A DNA stretch of 60,150 nt from Gammaproteobacteria bacterium (GTDB lineage Bacteria > Pseudomonadota > Gammaproteobacteria > Pseudomonadales > Azotimanducaceae): positions 1-60,150 of the forward strand of contig JAUIED010000007.1 in assembly GCA_030428905.1 (NCBI GenBank). Direction: 5' to 3'. This document shows positions 1 to 9,023 of this stretch, piece by piece (the first letter of the stretch is position 1; every line of letters begins with the position of its first letter). Below the pieces are notes generated by a model that saw nothing but the letters and a program-made list of their open reading frames with translations, did no database searches and was not told the DNA's origin. The position numbers and the translations under genes are program-made.

Positions 1-174
1 AAGGTGGCGCGCGGCTACCTGCCACAGGCCACCTACAGCGCCCACTTCATCAAGGATGCGGGCTTCAGGCGGGCCGTGGAGCGCTATCTGGAAGAAGAGC
101 GTGGCTACGTGCAGCAGGAAATCGACTACGTGGGCACGCACTCACCCTTTCGCCAGCGCAGCGAAGCGGACTGA
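1..174 (+). CDS. GNAT/DUF482-type acyltransferase, C-terminal end only
   Basis: An open frame enters from the left edge and ends at TGA 172-174, leaving 57 residues. The tail has the pattern [15 protein letters not shown] followed by a basic/acidic helix and HSPFR near the end. This resembles the C-terminus of the COG3146/DUF482 'peptidogalycan biosynthesis' GNAT-fold N-acyltransferases of proteobacteria. The start and active-site region lie outside the window, so the call rests on recall of the family's tail. asnS follows 61 bp downstream on the same strand. Confidence 0.55.
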   Translation, partial: KVARGYLPQATYSAHFIKDAGFRRAVERYLEEERGYVQQEIDYVGTHSPFRQRSEAD

Positions 175-222
175 GCGCGCCGATGCAGGCATGCCGACGC
201 CGTGCTCCGGCGCGGTTTCGGC

Positions 223-228
223 TATCAT
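223..228 (+). promoter_or_regulatory. Possible -10 element of asnS (leaderless?)
   Basis: TATCAT lies 7 nt before the asnS ATG in a G+C-rich stretch. If it is a sigma-70 -10 box, transcription would start at or within a few bases of the start codon, giving a leaderless or near-leaderless mRNA. No convincing -35 hexamer is visible 16-18 bp upstream, so this is a weak call. Confidence 0.3.
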
Positions 229-235
229 CCGCGCC

Positions 236-1609
236 ATGAAACATTCCATCAAAGACCTGTCGAACGCCCCGCTCGACGCGGCCGTCACCATCGAGGGCTG
301 GGTGCGCAGCAAACGCACATCCAAGGGCGGTTTTTCTTTCATTCACGTGCACGATGGTTCCTGCTTCGACACCATCCAGGCCGTCGCCGACGGCAGCCTT
401 GGCAACTACGAAAGCGAGGTGGCCGAGCTCGGTACCGGCTGCTCCGTGCGCATCACCGGCAAGCTGGTGGCCTCGCAGGGCAAGGGACAAAGCCGGGAGA
501 TACAGGCAGATTCAGTGGAGGTCCTCGGCTGGGTGGACGACCCGGAGGCCTACCCCATCGCCAAGAAACGCCATACGTTCGAGTATCTACGCACGGTCGC
601 CCACTTGCGCCCACGCACCAACACCTTTGGCGCGGTGGCGCGCGTGCGCCACAGCATCAGCCAGGCGGTGCACGAGTACTTCGATCAGAACGGCTTTTTC
701 TGGGTGCACACGCCCATCATCACGGCGAATGACTGCGAAGGAGCGGGTGAACTCTTTCGCGTGTCGACCCTGGATCAGCTCCAGCGCGGCCAGACGGACT
801 ACAGCGCCGACTTCTTCGGTACGGAGACCCATCTCACCGTATCCGGGCAGCTCAACGTGGAAACCTACTGCAGCGCGCTCAGCAAGGTGTACACCTTCGG
901 GCCGACGTTTCGCGCCGAGAACTCCAACACCAGCCGCCACCTGGCGGAATTCTGGATGATCGAACCGGAGGTAGCGTTCGCCGATCTCGAAGCCAACGCG
1001 CAACTCGCCGAAGGCCTGCTGAAGTACGTGATCGGTCGGGTGCTCGAGCGCAACGCCGATGACATGGACTTCTTCAACGAGCGTATCGACCAGGACTGCC
1101 TCAACCGCCTGCACGCCGTGCAGGGCGCGGTGTTCGAGCGCATGGAGTACAGCGACGCCATTCGCATCCTTGAGCAGTCGGGCCAGAGTTTCGAATACCC
1201 CGTGCGCTGGGGCGCCGACCTGCAGTCCGAACACGAGCGGTTTCTCACAGAGCATTACGTGAAAGGGCCGGTAGTGGTGATCAACTACCCGAAGGACATC
1301 AAAGCCTTCTACATGCGGCGCAACGACGACGGCAAAACGGTGGCGGCCATGGACGTGCTGGTGCCGGGTGTCGGTGAGATCATCGGTGGCAGCCAGCGGG
1401 AGGAACGGCTGGAAGTGCTGGACCCGATACTGGCCGAGCACGGCTTGAGCGAGGAGCTGTGGTGGTACAGAGACCTGCGCCGCTACGGAACGGTGCCGCA
1501 CGCCGGTTTCGGCCTCGGCCTCGAACGGTTGGTGCTCTACCTCACCGGCATGGACAACATCCGCGACGTCATTCCGTTCCCGCGAGTGCCGAACAACGCG
1601 TCGTTTTAG
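236..1609 (+). CDS. asnS: Asparagine--tRNA ligase
   Basis: This 457-residue class IIb aminoacyl-tRNA synthetase charges tRNA-Asn with asparagine in the cytoplasm. An N-terminal OB-fold anticodon-binding domain (about residues 10-100, [19 protein letters not shown]) precedes the catalytic core. Motif 2 reads [20 protein letters not shown] and motif 3 reads [20 protein letters not shown] with the terminal IPFPR; these identify AsnRS rather than AspRS. Length matches the E. coli enzyme (466 aa). The frame is open further upstream to position 56, but that part overlaps the preceding gene and is not conserved, so the ATG at 236 (MKHSIKDL) is chosen. The ABC exporter gene begins on the base after the stop codon, suggesting co-transcription. 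Confidence 0.97.
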   Translation: MKHSIKDLSNAPLDAAVTIEGWVRSKRTSKGGFSFIHVHDGSCFDTIQAVADGSLGNYESEVAELGTGCSVRITGKLVASQGKGQSREIQADSVEVLGWVDDPEAYPIAKKRHTFEYLRTVAHLRPRTNTFGAVARVRHSISQAVHEYFDQNGFFWVHTPIITANDCEGAGELFRVSTLDQLQRGQTDYSADFFGTETHLTVSGQLNVETYCSALSKVYTFGPTFRAENSNTSRHLAEFWMIEPEVAFADLEANAQLAEGLLKYVIGRVLERNADDMDFFNERIDQDCLNRLHAVQGAVFERMEYSDAIRILEQSGQSFEYPVRWGADLQSEHERFLTEHYVKGPVVVINYPKDIKAFYMRRNDDGKTVAAMDVLVPGVGEIIGGSQREERLEVLDPILAEHGLSEELWWYRDLRRYGTVPHAGFGLGLERLVLYLTGMDNIRDVIPFPRVPNNASF

Positions 1610-3373
1610 GTGTTGCGCTCCCTCTACCGGATCTGGCCGTTCCTCACGCCGTACCGTTGGCGGCTGGGTTCCGGGGTGGCGGCGTTCGGGCTCGCGCGCC
1701 TGTTCGAAGCCCTCGTGCCGTTCTATCTGGCCATCGGCATCGACATGCTGGCGGAAGAAGGCACCGCTGATCTGCGCCGCCCGGCGCTGGCAATCCTGCT
1801 CGCGGTGGCAGCCCGTTACGCGGTCGTCACCTATGCGCGCTACGCAGTGCGCAGCACCGGTCTGCACGTGGCGAGCGACCTTCGGCGCCAACTCTACGCG
1901 GCGCTGCAGTCCCAGGGCCTGAAGTTCTACAACCGCCACACCGTGGGCGACATGATGACCCGCGCCGTCGCCGACATCGCCCTCATCCAGCGCCTGATCA
2001 GCATGGGCACCATCCTCTTGGTGATCCTGGTCTACGCCACCCTCGTGGGTTTCGGCTTCATGCTCTACCTGTCGCCAGAACTCACCCTGCTGCTGATACC
2101 GCCGCTGCCGTTCGTATTCCTTTACGCCAAACACGCCTCCCGCAACATGGGTATCGCCTCACAGGCGGTGCAGGAACGCTTATCAGACCTTGGCACGCAT
2201 GTGCAGGAAAACCTCTCCGGCATCCGCACCATCCAGGCCATGGCGCAAGAGGCGCACGAGATGGCGCGATTCGGCCGCACCAACCAGGCCTACGCCGACG
2301 CCTTCTACGAACAGGCCAAGGTCAACTCGCTGATGACCGCATGGATGCCGAGCCTTGCGGCCGTGTGCACCCTGACCATCCTTGGCTACGGCGGTCACCT
2401 CGTCATGAGCGGCGCCATGACCGTGGGCGAGTTCACCGCCTTCTTCGTGTACGTGAACATGATCGTGCAGCCGTTTCGCGTAGCAGGCTTCATCATCAAC
2501 CTGTTCCAGCGGGCGGGCGTGGCCAGCGACCGGCTGCACGAGGTGATCGATCTCGAACCCGAGGTAACCAACAAGCCAAGCGGTAACACACCCGCCCACA
2601 TCGTCGGGGCCGTTTCGCTGCGGGACCTGCACTATCAGTATGAACCCGACCGCCCGGCTGTGCTGAACGGCATCGAGCTGGAGATCGGCGCCGGCGAGAC
2701 CATTGCCGTAATGGGCAAGGTCGGCTCCGGCAAGACGACGCTTTTACGTTGTCTGGTGCGCCTTGCCGACCCACCCGCGGGCTCCGTATGCATCGATGGC
2801 CACGATGTGCGCAGCTACCCGTTGGCGCAACTGCGCGCCGAGATCGCGCTGGTACCCCAGGACCCATTCCTGTTCGGCGACTCCCTGCGCGCCAACCTCA
2901 CCTACGACGACCCGAGCCGCGACGACGACGCCATCTGGCACGCGGCGCAGGCCGCCGACCTGAAACGCACCATCGAAGGCTTTGCAGAAGGGCTCGACAC
3001 CGTGGTGGGCGAGCGCGGCGTGACGCTCTCCGGCGGTCAGAAGCAGCGCGCAACCCTCGCACGCGGACTGGTACGCAATGCGCCCGTCCTGGTGTTGGAC
3101 GACTGCTTCTCGAGCGTGGATACCGAAACCGAAGAGCACATCCTCGCCGAGCTGAATCGCTTACGACGCGGACAAACCACCATCGTCGTCTCGCACCGCG
3201 TATCCACTGCCCGCCACGCGGATCGTATCGTCGTGCTGGATGCCGGCCGCGTCATCGAGGTTGGCACCCATGATGCGCTGCTCGCCCGCGGCGGCTGGTA
3301 CGCCGAGCTTGAGCGGGTGCAGCGGGAAGGCGCTGACGAGGCGGATTTCGACGGTCTGGGTAGCACCCCATGA
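1610..3373 (+). CDS. mdlA: ABC exporter subunit, MdlA-like (degenerate-site NBD)
   Basis: This 587-residue half-transporter has an N-terminal six-helix exporter membrane domain (about residues 10-300) and a C-terminal ATPase. Walker A is GKVGSGKTT near residue 369, the signature LSGGQ near 473, Walker B VLVLDD at 493-498 and the H-loop VSHR. The residue after Walker B is Asp498 instead of the catalytic Glu, as in E. coli MdlA and in the degenerate half of heterodimeric exporters. It starts with GTG directly after the asnS stop and overlaps the next gene by 4 bp (ATGA), so the two halves are translationally coupled. Substrate is unknown; drug or lipid export is the family theme. The symbol is by similarity. 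Confidence 0.88.
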   Translation: MLRSLYRIWPFLTPYRWRLGSGVAAFGLARLFEALVPFYLAIGIDMLAEEGTADLRRPALAILLAVAARYAVVTYARYAVRSTGLHVASDLRRQLYAALQSQGLKFYNRHTVGDMMTRAVADIALIQRLISMGTILLVILVYATLVGFGFMLYLSPELTLLLIPPLPFVFLYAKHASRNMGIASQAVQERLSDLGTHVQENLSGIRTIQAMAQEAHEMARFGRTNQAYADAFYEQAKVNSLMTAWMPSLAAVCTLTILGYGGHLVMSGAMTVGEFTAFFVYVNMIVQPFRVAGFIINLFQRAGVASDRLHEVIDLEPEVTNKPSGNTPAHIVGAVSLRDLHYQYEPDRPAVLNGIELEIGAGETIAVMGKVGSGKTTLLRCLVRLADPPAGSVCIDGHDVRSYPLAQLRAEIALVPQDPFLFGDSLRANLTYDDPSRDDDAIWHAAQAADLKRTIEGFAEGLDTVVGERGVTLSGGQKQRATLARGLVRNAPVLVLDDCFSSVDTETEEHILAELNRLRRGQTTIVVSHRVSTARHADRIVVLDAGRVIEVGTHDALLARGGWYAELERVQREGADEADFDGLGSTP

Positions 3374-5220
3374 CGCAGCAACGGGACTACTCGCTGTTCG
3401 AGGCGGAACTCACGGGTGCTGCGCTCAACCTGCAGCTCCTCCGACGCCTGCTGCGCTGGATGCGTCCCTACTCCGTGACCTTTCTTGTGAGCGCGGTACT
3501 GGTGCTGGCTATGTCGAGCCTGCAGGTGCTGATGCCCATCGTCATCTCCCTGGTGGTCATCGACGGGCTGATTCAGGGTAACGATACGGAACGGCCCGAC
3601 TTCGGCATGACCGACCTCACCCACTGGATTGCAGACTTTGCCGGCATGCACCCTCTGCTCGCCGCCTGTCTGCTCTACGCCGCGCTCCAGCTCGGCTGGG
3701 CCAGCACCGGCCACTGGCACCGCATGACCCTGATCACCTCGGTGATCAAAGGGCTGCGGGACCTGCGCCAGGATCTGTTCGACCACCTGGAGACACGTCC
3801 ATCCTCTTTCTACGATCGAGTCGCCGTGGGCCGGGTGATGACCCGGGTAACCAACGACGTGGAAGCGCTCTACGAGTTGCTTCGCGGCGTGGGCACACTC
3901 ATCGGCGAGTTCGTGCCGTTCTTTGTGGCATTGTCGGTGATGCTCAGCATCGACGTGCCGCTGACGCTCATTCTGCTGCTGGCGTTGCCCATCATGGGCG
4001 GCGTAACGGGGTGGTTCCGCCGCGCCACCTCCAAACTGTTCCGGCTGGTTCGGCAGACCCTGTCGTCGCTCAACCAGGACATGCAGGAAAATCTGGCTGG
4101 CATGACGGTGGTGCAGCTCTCCGGCCGGGAGGCACAGAATCTCGAACGATACGACGCCATCAACGTTGAGAACCGCGCACATGAGCTGCGCAGCGCGCGG
4201 GTGGAAACCCTGTACGGCGCGTTTACAGACTCCATGGCGCACATCGCCATCGGCGTGGTCATCTGGTACGGCGGCGGCCAGGCGGTGCAGGGCTACATGA
4301 CCCTCGGCGAGGTGGTGCTGTTCACACAGTTCATCAACATGCTGTTTCATCCCGTGGTGGTGCTCGGCGAGCAGACCAACATCCTGTTCCGCGCCATGGC
4401 CAGCGGCGAGCGCATATTCCAGGCGCTGGACTGGGACGAAAAAATCCACGAGCCGGCCGACCCGGTGGCGCTGCCACCACGGCTCGCCGGGCGCCTGCAA
4501 TTCAAAGATCTGCACTTCGGCTACGATCCGGGTGTGCCAATTCTGCGCGGCGTGACGTTCACCATCGAACCCGGCGAGAAGCTCGCCATCGTCGGCCCCA
4601 CAGGTTCTGGGAAGAGCACGCTGATACGTCTGCTCAGCCGTTTCTACGACTTTGACGACGGGCTTATCTACCTCGACGGATACGATCTGAACCGTATCCA
4701 CACCCGTGATCTGCGCCGTCGCATCGGCGTGGTGTTGCAGGACTTTCACATATTTTCCGGCACGATCTACGACAACATCGCGCTCGGTAACCCAGAGGTT
4801 ACTCGCGACAAAGCCATCGACGCGGCAAAGAAAGTCAATGCCCACGCGTTCATTTCAGCACTGCCGAAAGGCTACGAGACGCCTCTCTCGGAGCGCGGCC
4901 AGAATCTGTCCCAGGGCCAGCGGCAACTGCTGGCCTTCGCACGGGTGCTCGCCGCCGATCCGGAGATTCTCATCCTCGATGAGGCGACCGCCAGCATCGA
5001 CACCGAAACCGAGCTGCTCATCCAGGACGCCCTGCGCAAGCTCACGGCGGGCAGAACCTCCATTCTCATCGCCCACCGGCTGCAGACCATTCAGGAGGCA
5101 GACCGGGTACTGGTGCTGCAGGACGGTCGCATTGAGGAGATCGGCACGCACGAGGAGCTGCTGGAAGCCGACGGGCTCTACGCCACGCTGCACCGGCTGC
5201 AGTTTCAGGAAACTGCCTGA
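3370..5220 (+). CDS. mdlB: ABC exporter subunit, MdlB-like (catalytic NBD)
   Basis: This 616-residue partner half-transporter has the same membrane-domain plus ATPase layout. Walker A is GPTGSGKST and Walker B ILILDEATASID with catalytic Glu538, but the signature is altered to LSQGQ (about residue 513). Together with the Asp at the matching position in the upstream subunit, this predicts one consensus ATP site (this Walker B with the partner's LSGGQ) and one degenerate site. The pair therefore looks like a true heterodimer rather than two homodimers. It is coupled to the upstream gene by ATGA and ends 7 bp before the convergent transglutaminase gene, leaving no room for a conventional terminator. 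Confidence 0.88.
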   Translation: MTQQRDYSLFEAELTGAALNLQLLRRLLRWMRPYSVTFLVSAVLVLAMSSLQVLMPIVISLVVIDGLIQGNDTERPDFGMTDLTHWIADFAGMHPLLAACLLYAALQLGWASTGHWHRMTLITSVIKGLRDLRQDLFDHLETRPSSFYDRVAVGRVMTRVTNDVEALYELLRGVGTLIGEFVPFFVALSVMLSIDVPLTLILLLALPIMGGVTGWFRRATSKLFRLVRQTLSSLNQDMQENLAGMTVVQLSGREAQNLERYDAINVENRAHELRSARVETLYGAFTDSMAHIAIGVVIWYGGGQAVQGYMTLGEVVLFTQFINMLFHPVVVLGEQTNILFRAMASGERIFQALDWDEKIHEPADPVALPPRLAGRLQFKDLHFGYDPGVPILRGVTFTIEPGEKLAIVGPTGSGKSTLIRLLSRFYDFDDGLIYLDGYDLNRIHTRDLRRRIGVVLQDFHIFSGTIYDNIALGNPEVTRDKAIDAAKKVNAHAFISALPKGYETPLSERGQNLSQGQRQLLAFARVLAADPEILILDEATASIDTETELLIQDALRKLTAGRTSILIAHRLQTIQEADRVLVLQDGRIEEIGTHEELLEADGLYATLHRLQFQETA

Positions 5221-5227
5221 ACCAGCT

Positions 5228-8200
5228 TCAGCCCAAGCCGCTGCGACGCAGATCCAAGGTGCAGGAAAATTCCGGCCGCGGCGCAAGTTCGCTGGGTTGG
5301 TAGCGAATGCCGGTGGTTCCGAACGGCTGAAACCGCGCCAGCCGCCGGCTCTCAGCCTCGTAGGCGTTTACCGGTAGCGTGTCGAAGTTGCGACCGCCCG
5401 GATGACTGGCGTGGTAGGTGCAGCCAGCCACCGCGTGGCCGTTGCGCCGATCGTAGAGGTCGAACACAAGCGGCACGTTCACCGGAATGTTGGGATGCAG
5501 GCTGGAAGGCGGCTGCCAGGCACGAAAGCGCACACCGCCGACATACTCGCCGGGCCGCTCGGTAGGCGTGAGTGGTACGACGTGGCGGTTGCACACGATC
5601 TGGTAACGCCCTGGATCGAACTGCGTCACCCGCACCTGCAGACGCTCAACGGATGAGTCCACGTAGCGTACCGTGCCGCCGACGGCGCCTTCTTCACCCA
5701 TCACATGCCAGGGCTCCAGCGCCTGGCGCAGCTCCAAGTGCATCGCATCGTGATCGATGCCGCCATAACTGGGGAAACGAAATTCGAAGTGTGGCTCGAA
5801 CCAGCGTTCATCAAGCTGATGCCGCGTAAGGCGTGACAACGCCTCACGGAAGTTGGCGCGCACGAAGTGCGGCAACATGAATTCATCATGCAAACGCGTG
5901 CCCCATCGCACCAGGGGCGTGCCGTTCGGCTGCGCCCAGAACTCGGCAATCACCGCCATCAACAGAAGCTGCTGCGCAAGGCTCATCTGCGCGTGGGGAG
6001 GCATCTCGAAGGCGCGAAACTCCACCAGCCCCAGCCGACCGGTTGCCGAGTCCGGTGAAAACAGCTTGTCGATGCAGATCTCTGCGCGATGCGTGTTACC
6101 TGTCACGTCGATCAGCAGGTTGCGAAACAGCCGGTCGGTGAGCCACGGCGGTACGCTTCCCGCCTCGGGCCCCGGCACCTGCGCCATGGCCAGCTCCAAC
6201 TCGTAGAGGCTGTCCATACGCGCCTCATCGATGCGCGGCGACTGGCTGGTGGGGCCGATGAACAAACCGGAAAACAGGTACGACAGCGAAGGGTGCTGCT
6301 GCCAGAAGGCGATGATGCTCTTGAGCAGGTCCGGTCTGCGCAGAAAGGGTGAGTTGGCGGGAGTGGCGCCGCCTACAACCACGTGGTTACCGCCGCCGGT
6401 ACCGGTGTGGCGCCCATCCACCATGAACTTCTGCGTCTGCAGGCGCGCCAGGCGCGCCTCTTCGTACAGGCTCGAAGTGGTGTGCACCAGCTCCTGCCAA
6501 CCCTCGGCAGGATGCACGTTCACCTCGATCACGCCCGGGTCCGGCGTCACCTTGAGCACGTGCAGGCGTGGATCCTGCGGCGGCGGATACCCCTCCACTA
6601 CCAGCGCGACTTCGAACTCTGCGGCGGTGTCCTGCACCGCAGCCAGAAGCTCCAGGTAGTCTTCCAGCGACGCTACCGGGGGGATGAACGCACGCAGGAC
6701 TCCGTCAGCACACTGAAACGTCAGCGCAGTGCGAACTTCACTGGAGTTCTCGTCCAGCGTCTGCTCGACAATCTCCTGCTGCACCGGCGCCTCGCCGGTA
6801 GCGAGAAACGGCTGCACATGGCGCATGTCCGGGAGAGGCCCTCGCTCGACCGAAGCGTCCTGCGGCACCACATGCGGATACTGACTGTGCGAGAGGTAAG
6901 GCAGCGACTTCAGGGGCAGGCGAAATCCCACAGATGCATCCCCTGGTACCAGCCAAAGACGACCACCGCGCGTCTTCCAGCGCGTAGTGCGCCACTTCGA
7001 GCGCCCATCCCGGCTCTGCCAGCGCTGCACAGGCAACACCGCGCCTACCGGCCTGCCGACCCCTTGTGTGGCCAGCCGAGCCAGCCGCTCGCGCTTGAGC
7101 GGATCGTCGAGCTGGTTGTCTTCCAGCGCCACATCCAGCGGTAGCTTGTCCTCTGCAGCGATGAGCTCCCATGGATCTTCGTAGACGTTCTGCACCGCTT
7201 CACCTGGGAGCGCCAGCCGCGCCGCGACGCCCTGGCCAAAACGCTGCGCATCCAACGTCTTTGGCGCATGCGTCTGCGGGATACCCAGCGGAACACCATC
7301 TGCACGCCAGTAGATCGAATACGCCCACCGGGGCAGTTGCTCGCCGGGATAGTGCTTGCCCTGGCCCACATGCAGCATGCCTCCAGGCGCATAACGGTTG
7401 AGCAGCCTGCGCGCCAGGTCTTCCGCACGGGCGAGTTTCTGCTCGCCGAGGGCTTCGGTGTTCCACTCCGCAGCATCCGGATCATCGATGCCAACAAACG
7501 TCGGCTCGCCGCCGATCGTCAGACGCACATCCTGCGCAACCAGATCCTCCTGAACGCGATCACCAAGCGCCAGCACTTCACGCCACTGCGCTTCGGTGTA
7601 AGGCTTTGTTACCCGGGCCGTTTCCAGGACACGGCTGACCTGCATGTCAAAGGCGAAATCCACTTCCGCCCCCGCTTCCATCGTGCCCGTAATGGGTGCA
7701 GCCGACGAATACGAAGGCGTGCACGCCAGCGGTATATGGCCTTCGCCAGCCAGGAGGCCCGAGGTCGGATCGAGACCGACCCAACCAGCACCGGGCAGAA
7801 ACACCTCCGTCCACGCGTGCAGATCGGTGAAGTCGTGATCGGTGCCGGAAGGACCATCCAGTGCCTCTACATCCGGCTTCAGCTGTATCAGGTAGCCAGA
7901 TACGAAACGCGCTGCGATGCCCAGATGGCGCATGATCTGCACCAGCAGCCAGGCGCTGTCGCGGCAGGAACCAAGACGCCGCTCGAGCGTTTCCTCAGGA
8001 TCCTGCACGCCAGGCTCCATGCGGATGACGTACTCAACATGTCGTGCGAGCCGAGCATTGAGACCCACGAGAAAATCCACCAGCGGCCGCTCACCGCGAT
8101 CGATTTCTGCCAACCACGCCTGCAATCGCGGGCCGCTGTGCACTGGCTGCAGGTAGGCCGCAAGATCGGCACGCAGCGCATCATCGTAGGCAAACGGAAA

Positions 8201-8503
8201 GTGTTCGGCGTCGGGCTCGAGAAAGAAGTCGAAGGGATTGAAGACCGCAAGCTCGGTGGTCAGCGCCACCTCTACCTCGAAACTGCGAACGCGCTGCGGG
8301 AAAACGATGCGCGCGAGGTAGTTGCCGAAAGGGTCCTGCTGCCAGTTCAGAAAGTGCGGCTCGGGGCGAATAGAAAGCCCGTAGCCGAGGATGTTCTGCC
8401 GTGTGTGTGGAGCCGGACGCAGGCGGACAACCTGCGGACCCAGCTCCACGACACGGTCGTAGCGGTAGCTCGTCTTGTGGCTGAGCGAGACGCGTATCGT
8501 CAT
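5228..8503 (-). CDS. Transglutaminase-like / DUF2126 fusion protein
   Basis: This very large protein (1091 aa) has an N-terminal transglutaminase_N segment and a transglutaminase-like cysteine protease core at about residues 150-260. The probable triad is Cys180 (RLGSCRDSAW), His229 (TDLHAWTEVF) and Asp245 (GLDPTSG). The remaining roughly 800 residues form the DUF2126 region, with conserved stretches such as GTGGGNHVVVGG and WGTRLHDEFMLPHF. The length and two-part build match the DUF2126 transglutaminase family. Members usually sit beside alpha-E (DUF403) and circularly permuted ATP-grasp genes; here neither neighbour is of that kind. No signal peptide is visible. The biochemical role is unknown; amide-bond cleavage or formation on a peptide is the general expectation. 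Confidence 0.9.
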   Translation of the reverse strand: MTIRVSLSHKTSYRYDRVVELGPQVVRLRPAPHTRQNILGYGLSIRPEPHFLNWQQDPFGNYLARIVFPQRVRSFEVEVALTTELAVFNPFDFFLEPDAEHFPFAYDDALRADLAAYLQPVHSGPRLQAWLAEIDRGERPLVDFLVGLNARLARHVEYVIRMEPGVQDPEETLERRLGSCRDSAWLLVQIMRHLGIAARFVSGYLIQLKPDVEALDGPSGTDHDFTDLHAWTEVFLPGAGWVGLDPTSGLLAGEGHIPLACTPSYSSAAPITGTMEAGAEVDFAFDMQVSRVLETARVTKPYTEAQWREVLALGDRVQEDLVAQDVRLTIGGEPTFVGIDDPDAAEWNTEALGEQKLARAEDLARRLLNRYAPGGMLHVGQGKHYPGEQLPRWAYSIYWRADGVPLGIPQTHAPKTLDAQRFGQGVAARLALPGEAVQNVYEDPWELIAAEDKLPLDVALEDNQLDDPLKRERLARLATQGVGRPVGAVLPVQRWQSRDGRSKWRTTRWKTRGGRLWLVPGDASVGFRLPLKSLPYLSHSQYPHVVPQDASVERGPLPDMRHVQPFLATGEAPVQQEIVEQTLDENSSEVRTALTFQCADGVLRAFIPPVASLEDYLELLAAVQDTAAEFEVALVVEGYPPPQDPRLHVLKVTPDPGVIEVNVHPAEGWQELVHTTSSLYEEARLARLQTQKFMVDGRHTGTGGGNHVVVGGATPANSPFLRRPDLLKSIIAFWQQHPSLSYLFSGLFIGPTSQSPRIDEARMDSLYELELAMAQVPGPEAGSVPPWLTDRLFRNLLIDVTGNTHRAEICIDKLFSPDSATGRLGLVEFRAFEMPPHAQMSLAQQLLLMAVIAEFWAQPNGTPLVRWGTRLHDEFMLPHFVRANFREALSRLTRHQLDERWFEPHFEFRFPSYGGIDHDAMHLELRQALEPWHVMGEEGAVGGTVRYVDSSVERLQVRVTQFDPGRYQIVCNRHVVPLTPTERPGEYVGGVRFRAWQPPSSLHPNIPVNVPLVFDLYDRRNGHAVAGCTYHASHPGGRNFDTLPVNAYEAESRRLARFQPFGTTGIRYQPSELAPRPEFSCTLDLRRSGLG

Positions 8504-8545
8504 ACGCTGAGCTGCGGAGTCGCTACCGCACGGTGGGCCAATGGA

Positions 8546-8830
8546 TCAGAAGCGACCGCCGCCGCCACCACCACCACCCCCACGACGCGGGGGACGCTCG
8601 TTGGCTTCGTTGACACGCAGCGGACGACCGCCCATGTCTTTGCCATTGAGTTCGGATATGGCGTTCTGCGCATCCGAGTTGTTCATCTCCACGAAGCCGA
8701 AGCCGCGCGAGCGGCCCGTTTCACGGTCGGTGATCACACGGGCGGAATCAACGGAACCGTACGGAGAGAACAGCTGTTCCAGCTCCGCGTCGTCCACGCG
8801 CCACGGCAGATTGCCTACATAGATTTTCAT
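8546..8830 (-). CDS. Small RRM-domain RNA-binding protein with Gly-rich tail
   Basis: This 94-residue protein has a single RNA-recognition motif. RNP2 is IYVGNL at residues 3-8 and RNP1 is RGFGFVEM near residues 43-50, followed by a tail of Arg and nine consecutive Gly residues ending RF. Such small RRM proteins occur in cyanobacteria and many proteobacteria, often linked to cold or RNA metabolism; a specific target cannot be named. The ATG at 8830 is preferred over an in-frame GTG four codons earlier, because GAGG lies 7-10 nt upstream of the ATG. A perfect TATAAT on the minus strand about 126 bp upstream suggests a long 5' leader. Confidence 0.93.
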   Translation of the reverse strand: MKIYVGNLPWRVDDAELEQLFSPYGSVDSARVITDRETGRSRGFGFVEMNNSDAQNAISELNGKDMGGRPLRVNEANERPPRRGGGGGGGGGRF

Positions 8831-8955
8831 AAGTCGCCTCACAAAGGTCGGTTATCTCGCCGCGCTATCCCCAGCTCACCAATCAGCGCGGACTCCTATC
8901 GATTGCCGACTACTCAAGACCACTCAGATAAGAAATCGGGCAGGAAACGCGCGGA

Positions 8956-8961
8956 ATTATA
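8956..8961 (-). promoter_or_regulatory. Candidate -10 box (TATAAT) for the RRM gene
   Basis: Read on the minus strand, this is a perfect TATAAT inside a G+C-rich region. It would place transcription start near 8949 and give an untranslated leader of about 118 nt before the RRM protein ATG. The -35 is unclear: TTGCAT is present but with a 20-bp spacer. Long leaders are common in cold-regulated RNA-binding protein genes, so this is plausible but unproven. Confidence 0.4.
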
Positions 8962-9011
8962 ACCGACAACTCGTGACAGTAATGCAACACTTTCTTCAAC
9001 GAAAAAGACGC

Positions 9012-9017
9012 TAAAAT
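9012..9017 (+). promoter_or_regulatory. Possible -10 element of lipA (leaderless?)
   Basis: TAAAAT ends 6 nt before the lipA ATG, and no Shine-Dalgarno sequence is seen in between (CTGACC). If used as a -10 box, lipA mRNA would be leaderless. The upstream -35 region is A+T-rich but without a good TTGACA match. Confidence 0.3.
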
Positions 9018-9023
9018 CTGACC

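Noticed and set aside
56-235. Sixty-codon N-terminal extension of asnS
   Set aside because: It overlaps the upstream acyltransferase gene and is not part of Asn[10 protein letters not shown] at 236 is the family start.
587-2134. Long minus-strand open frame (515 codons) opposite asnS and the exporter gene
   Set aside because: It lies antisense to two well-conserved genes, crosses their boundary and has low-complexity His/Gln/Val/Arg composition typical of shadow frames in high-G+C DNA.
3037-4845. Minus-strand open frame of 602 codons opposite the two ABC genes
   Set aside because: Antisense to the coding ATPase and membrane domains, no recognisable motif and His-rich shadow composition.
7268-8962. 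Plus-strand open frame of 564 codons opposite the transglutaminase and RRM genes
   Set aside because: It spans two genes with intact catalytic or RNP motifs on the other strand; no family features of its own.
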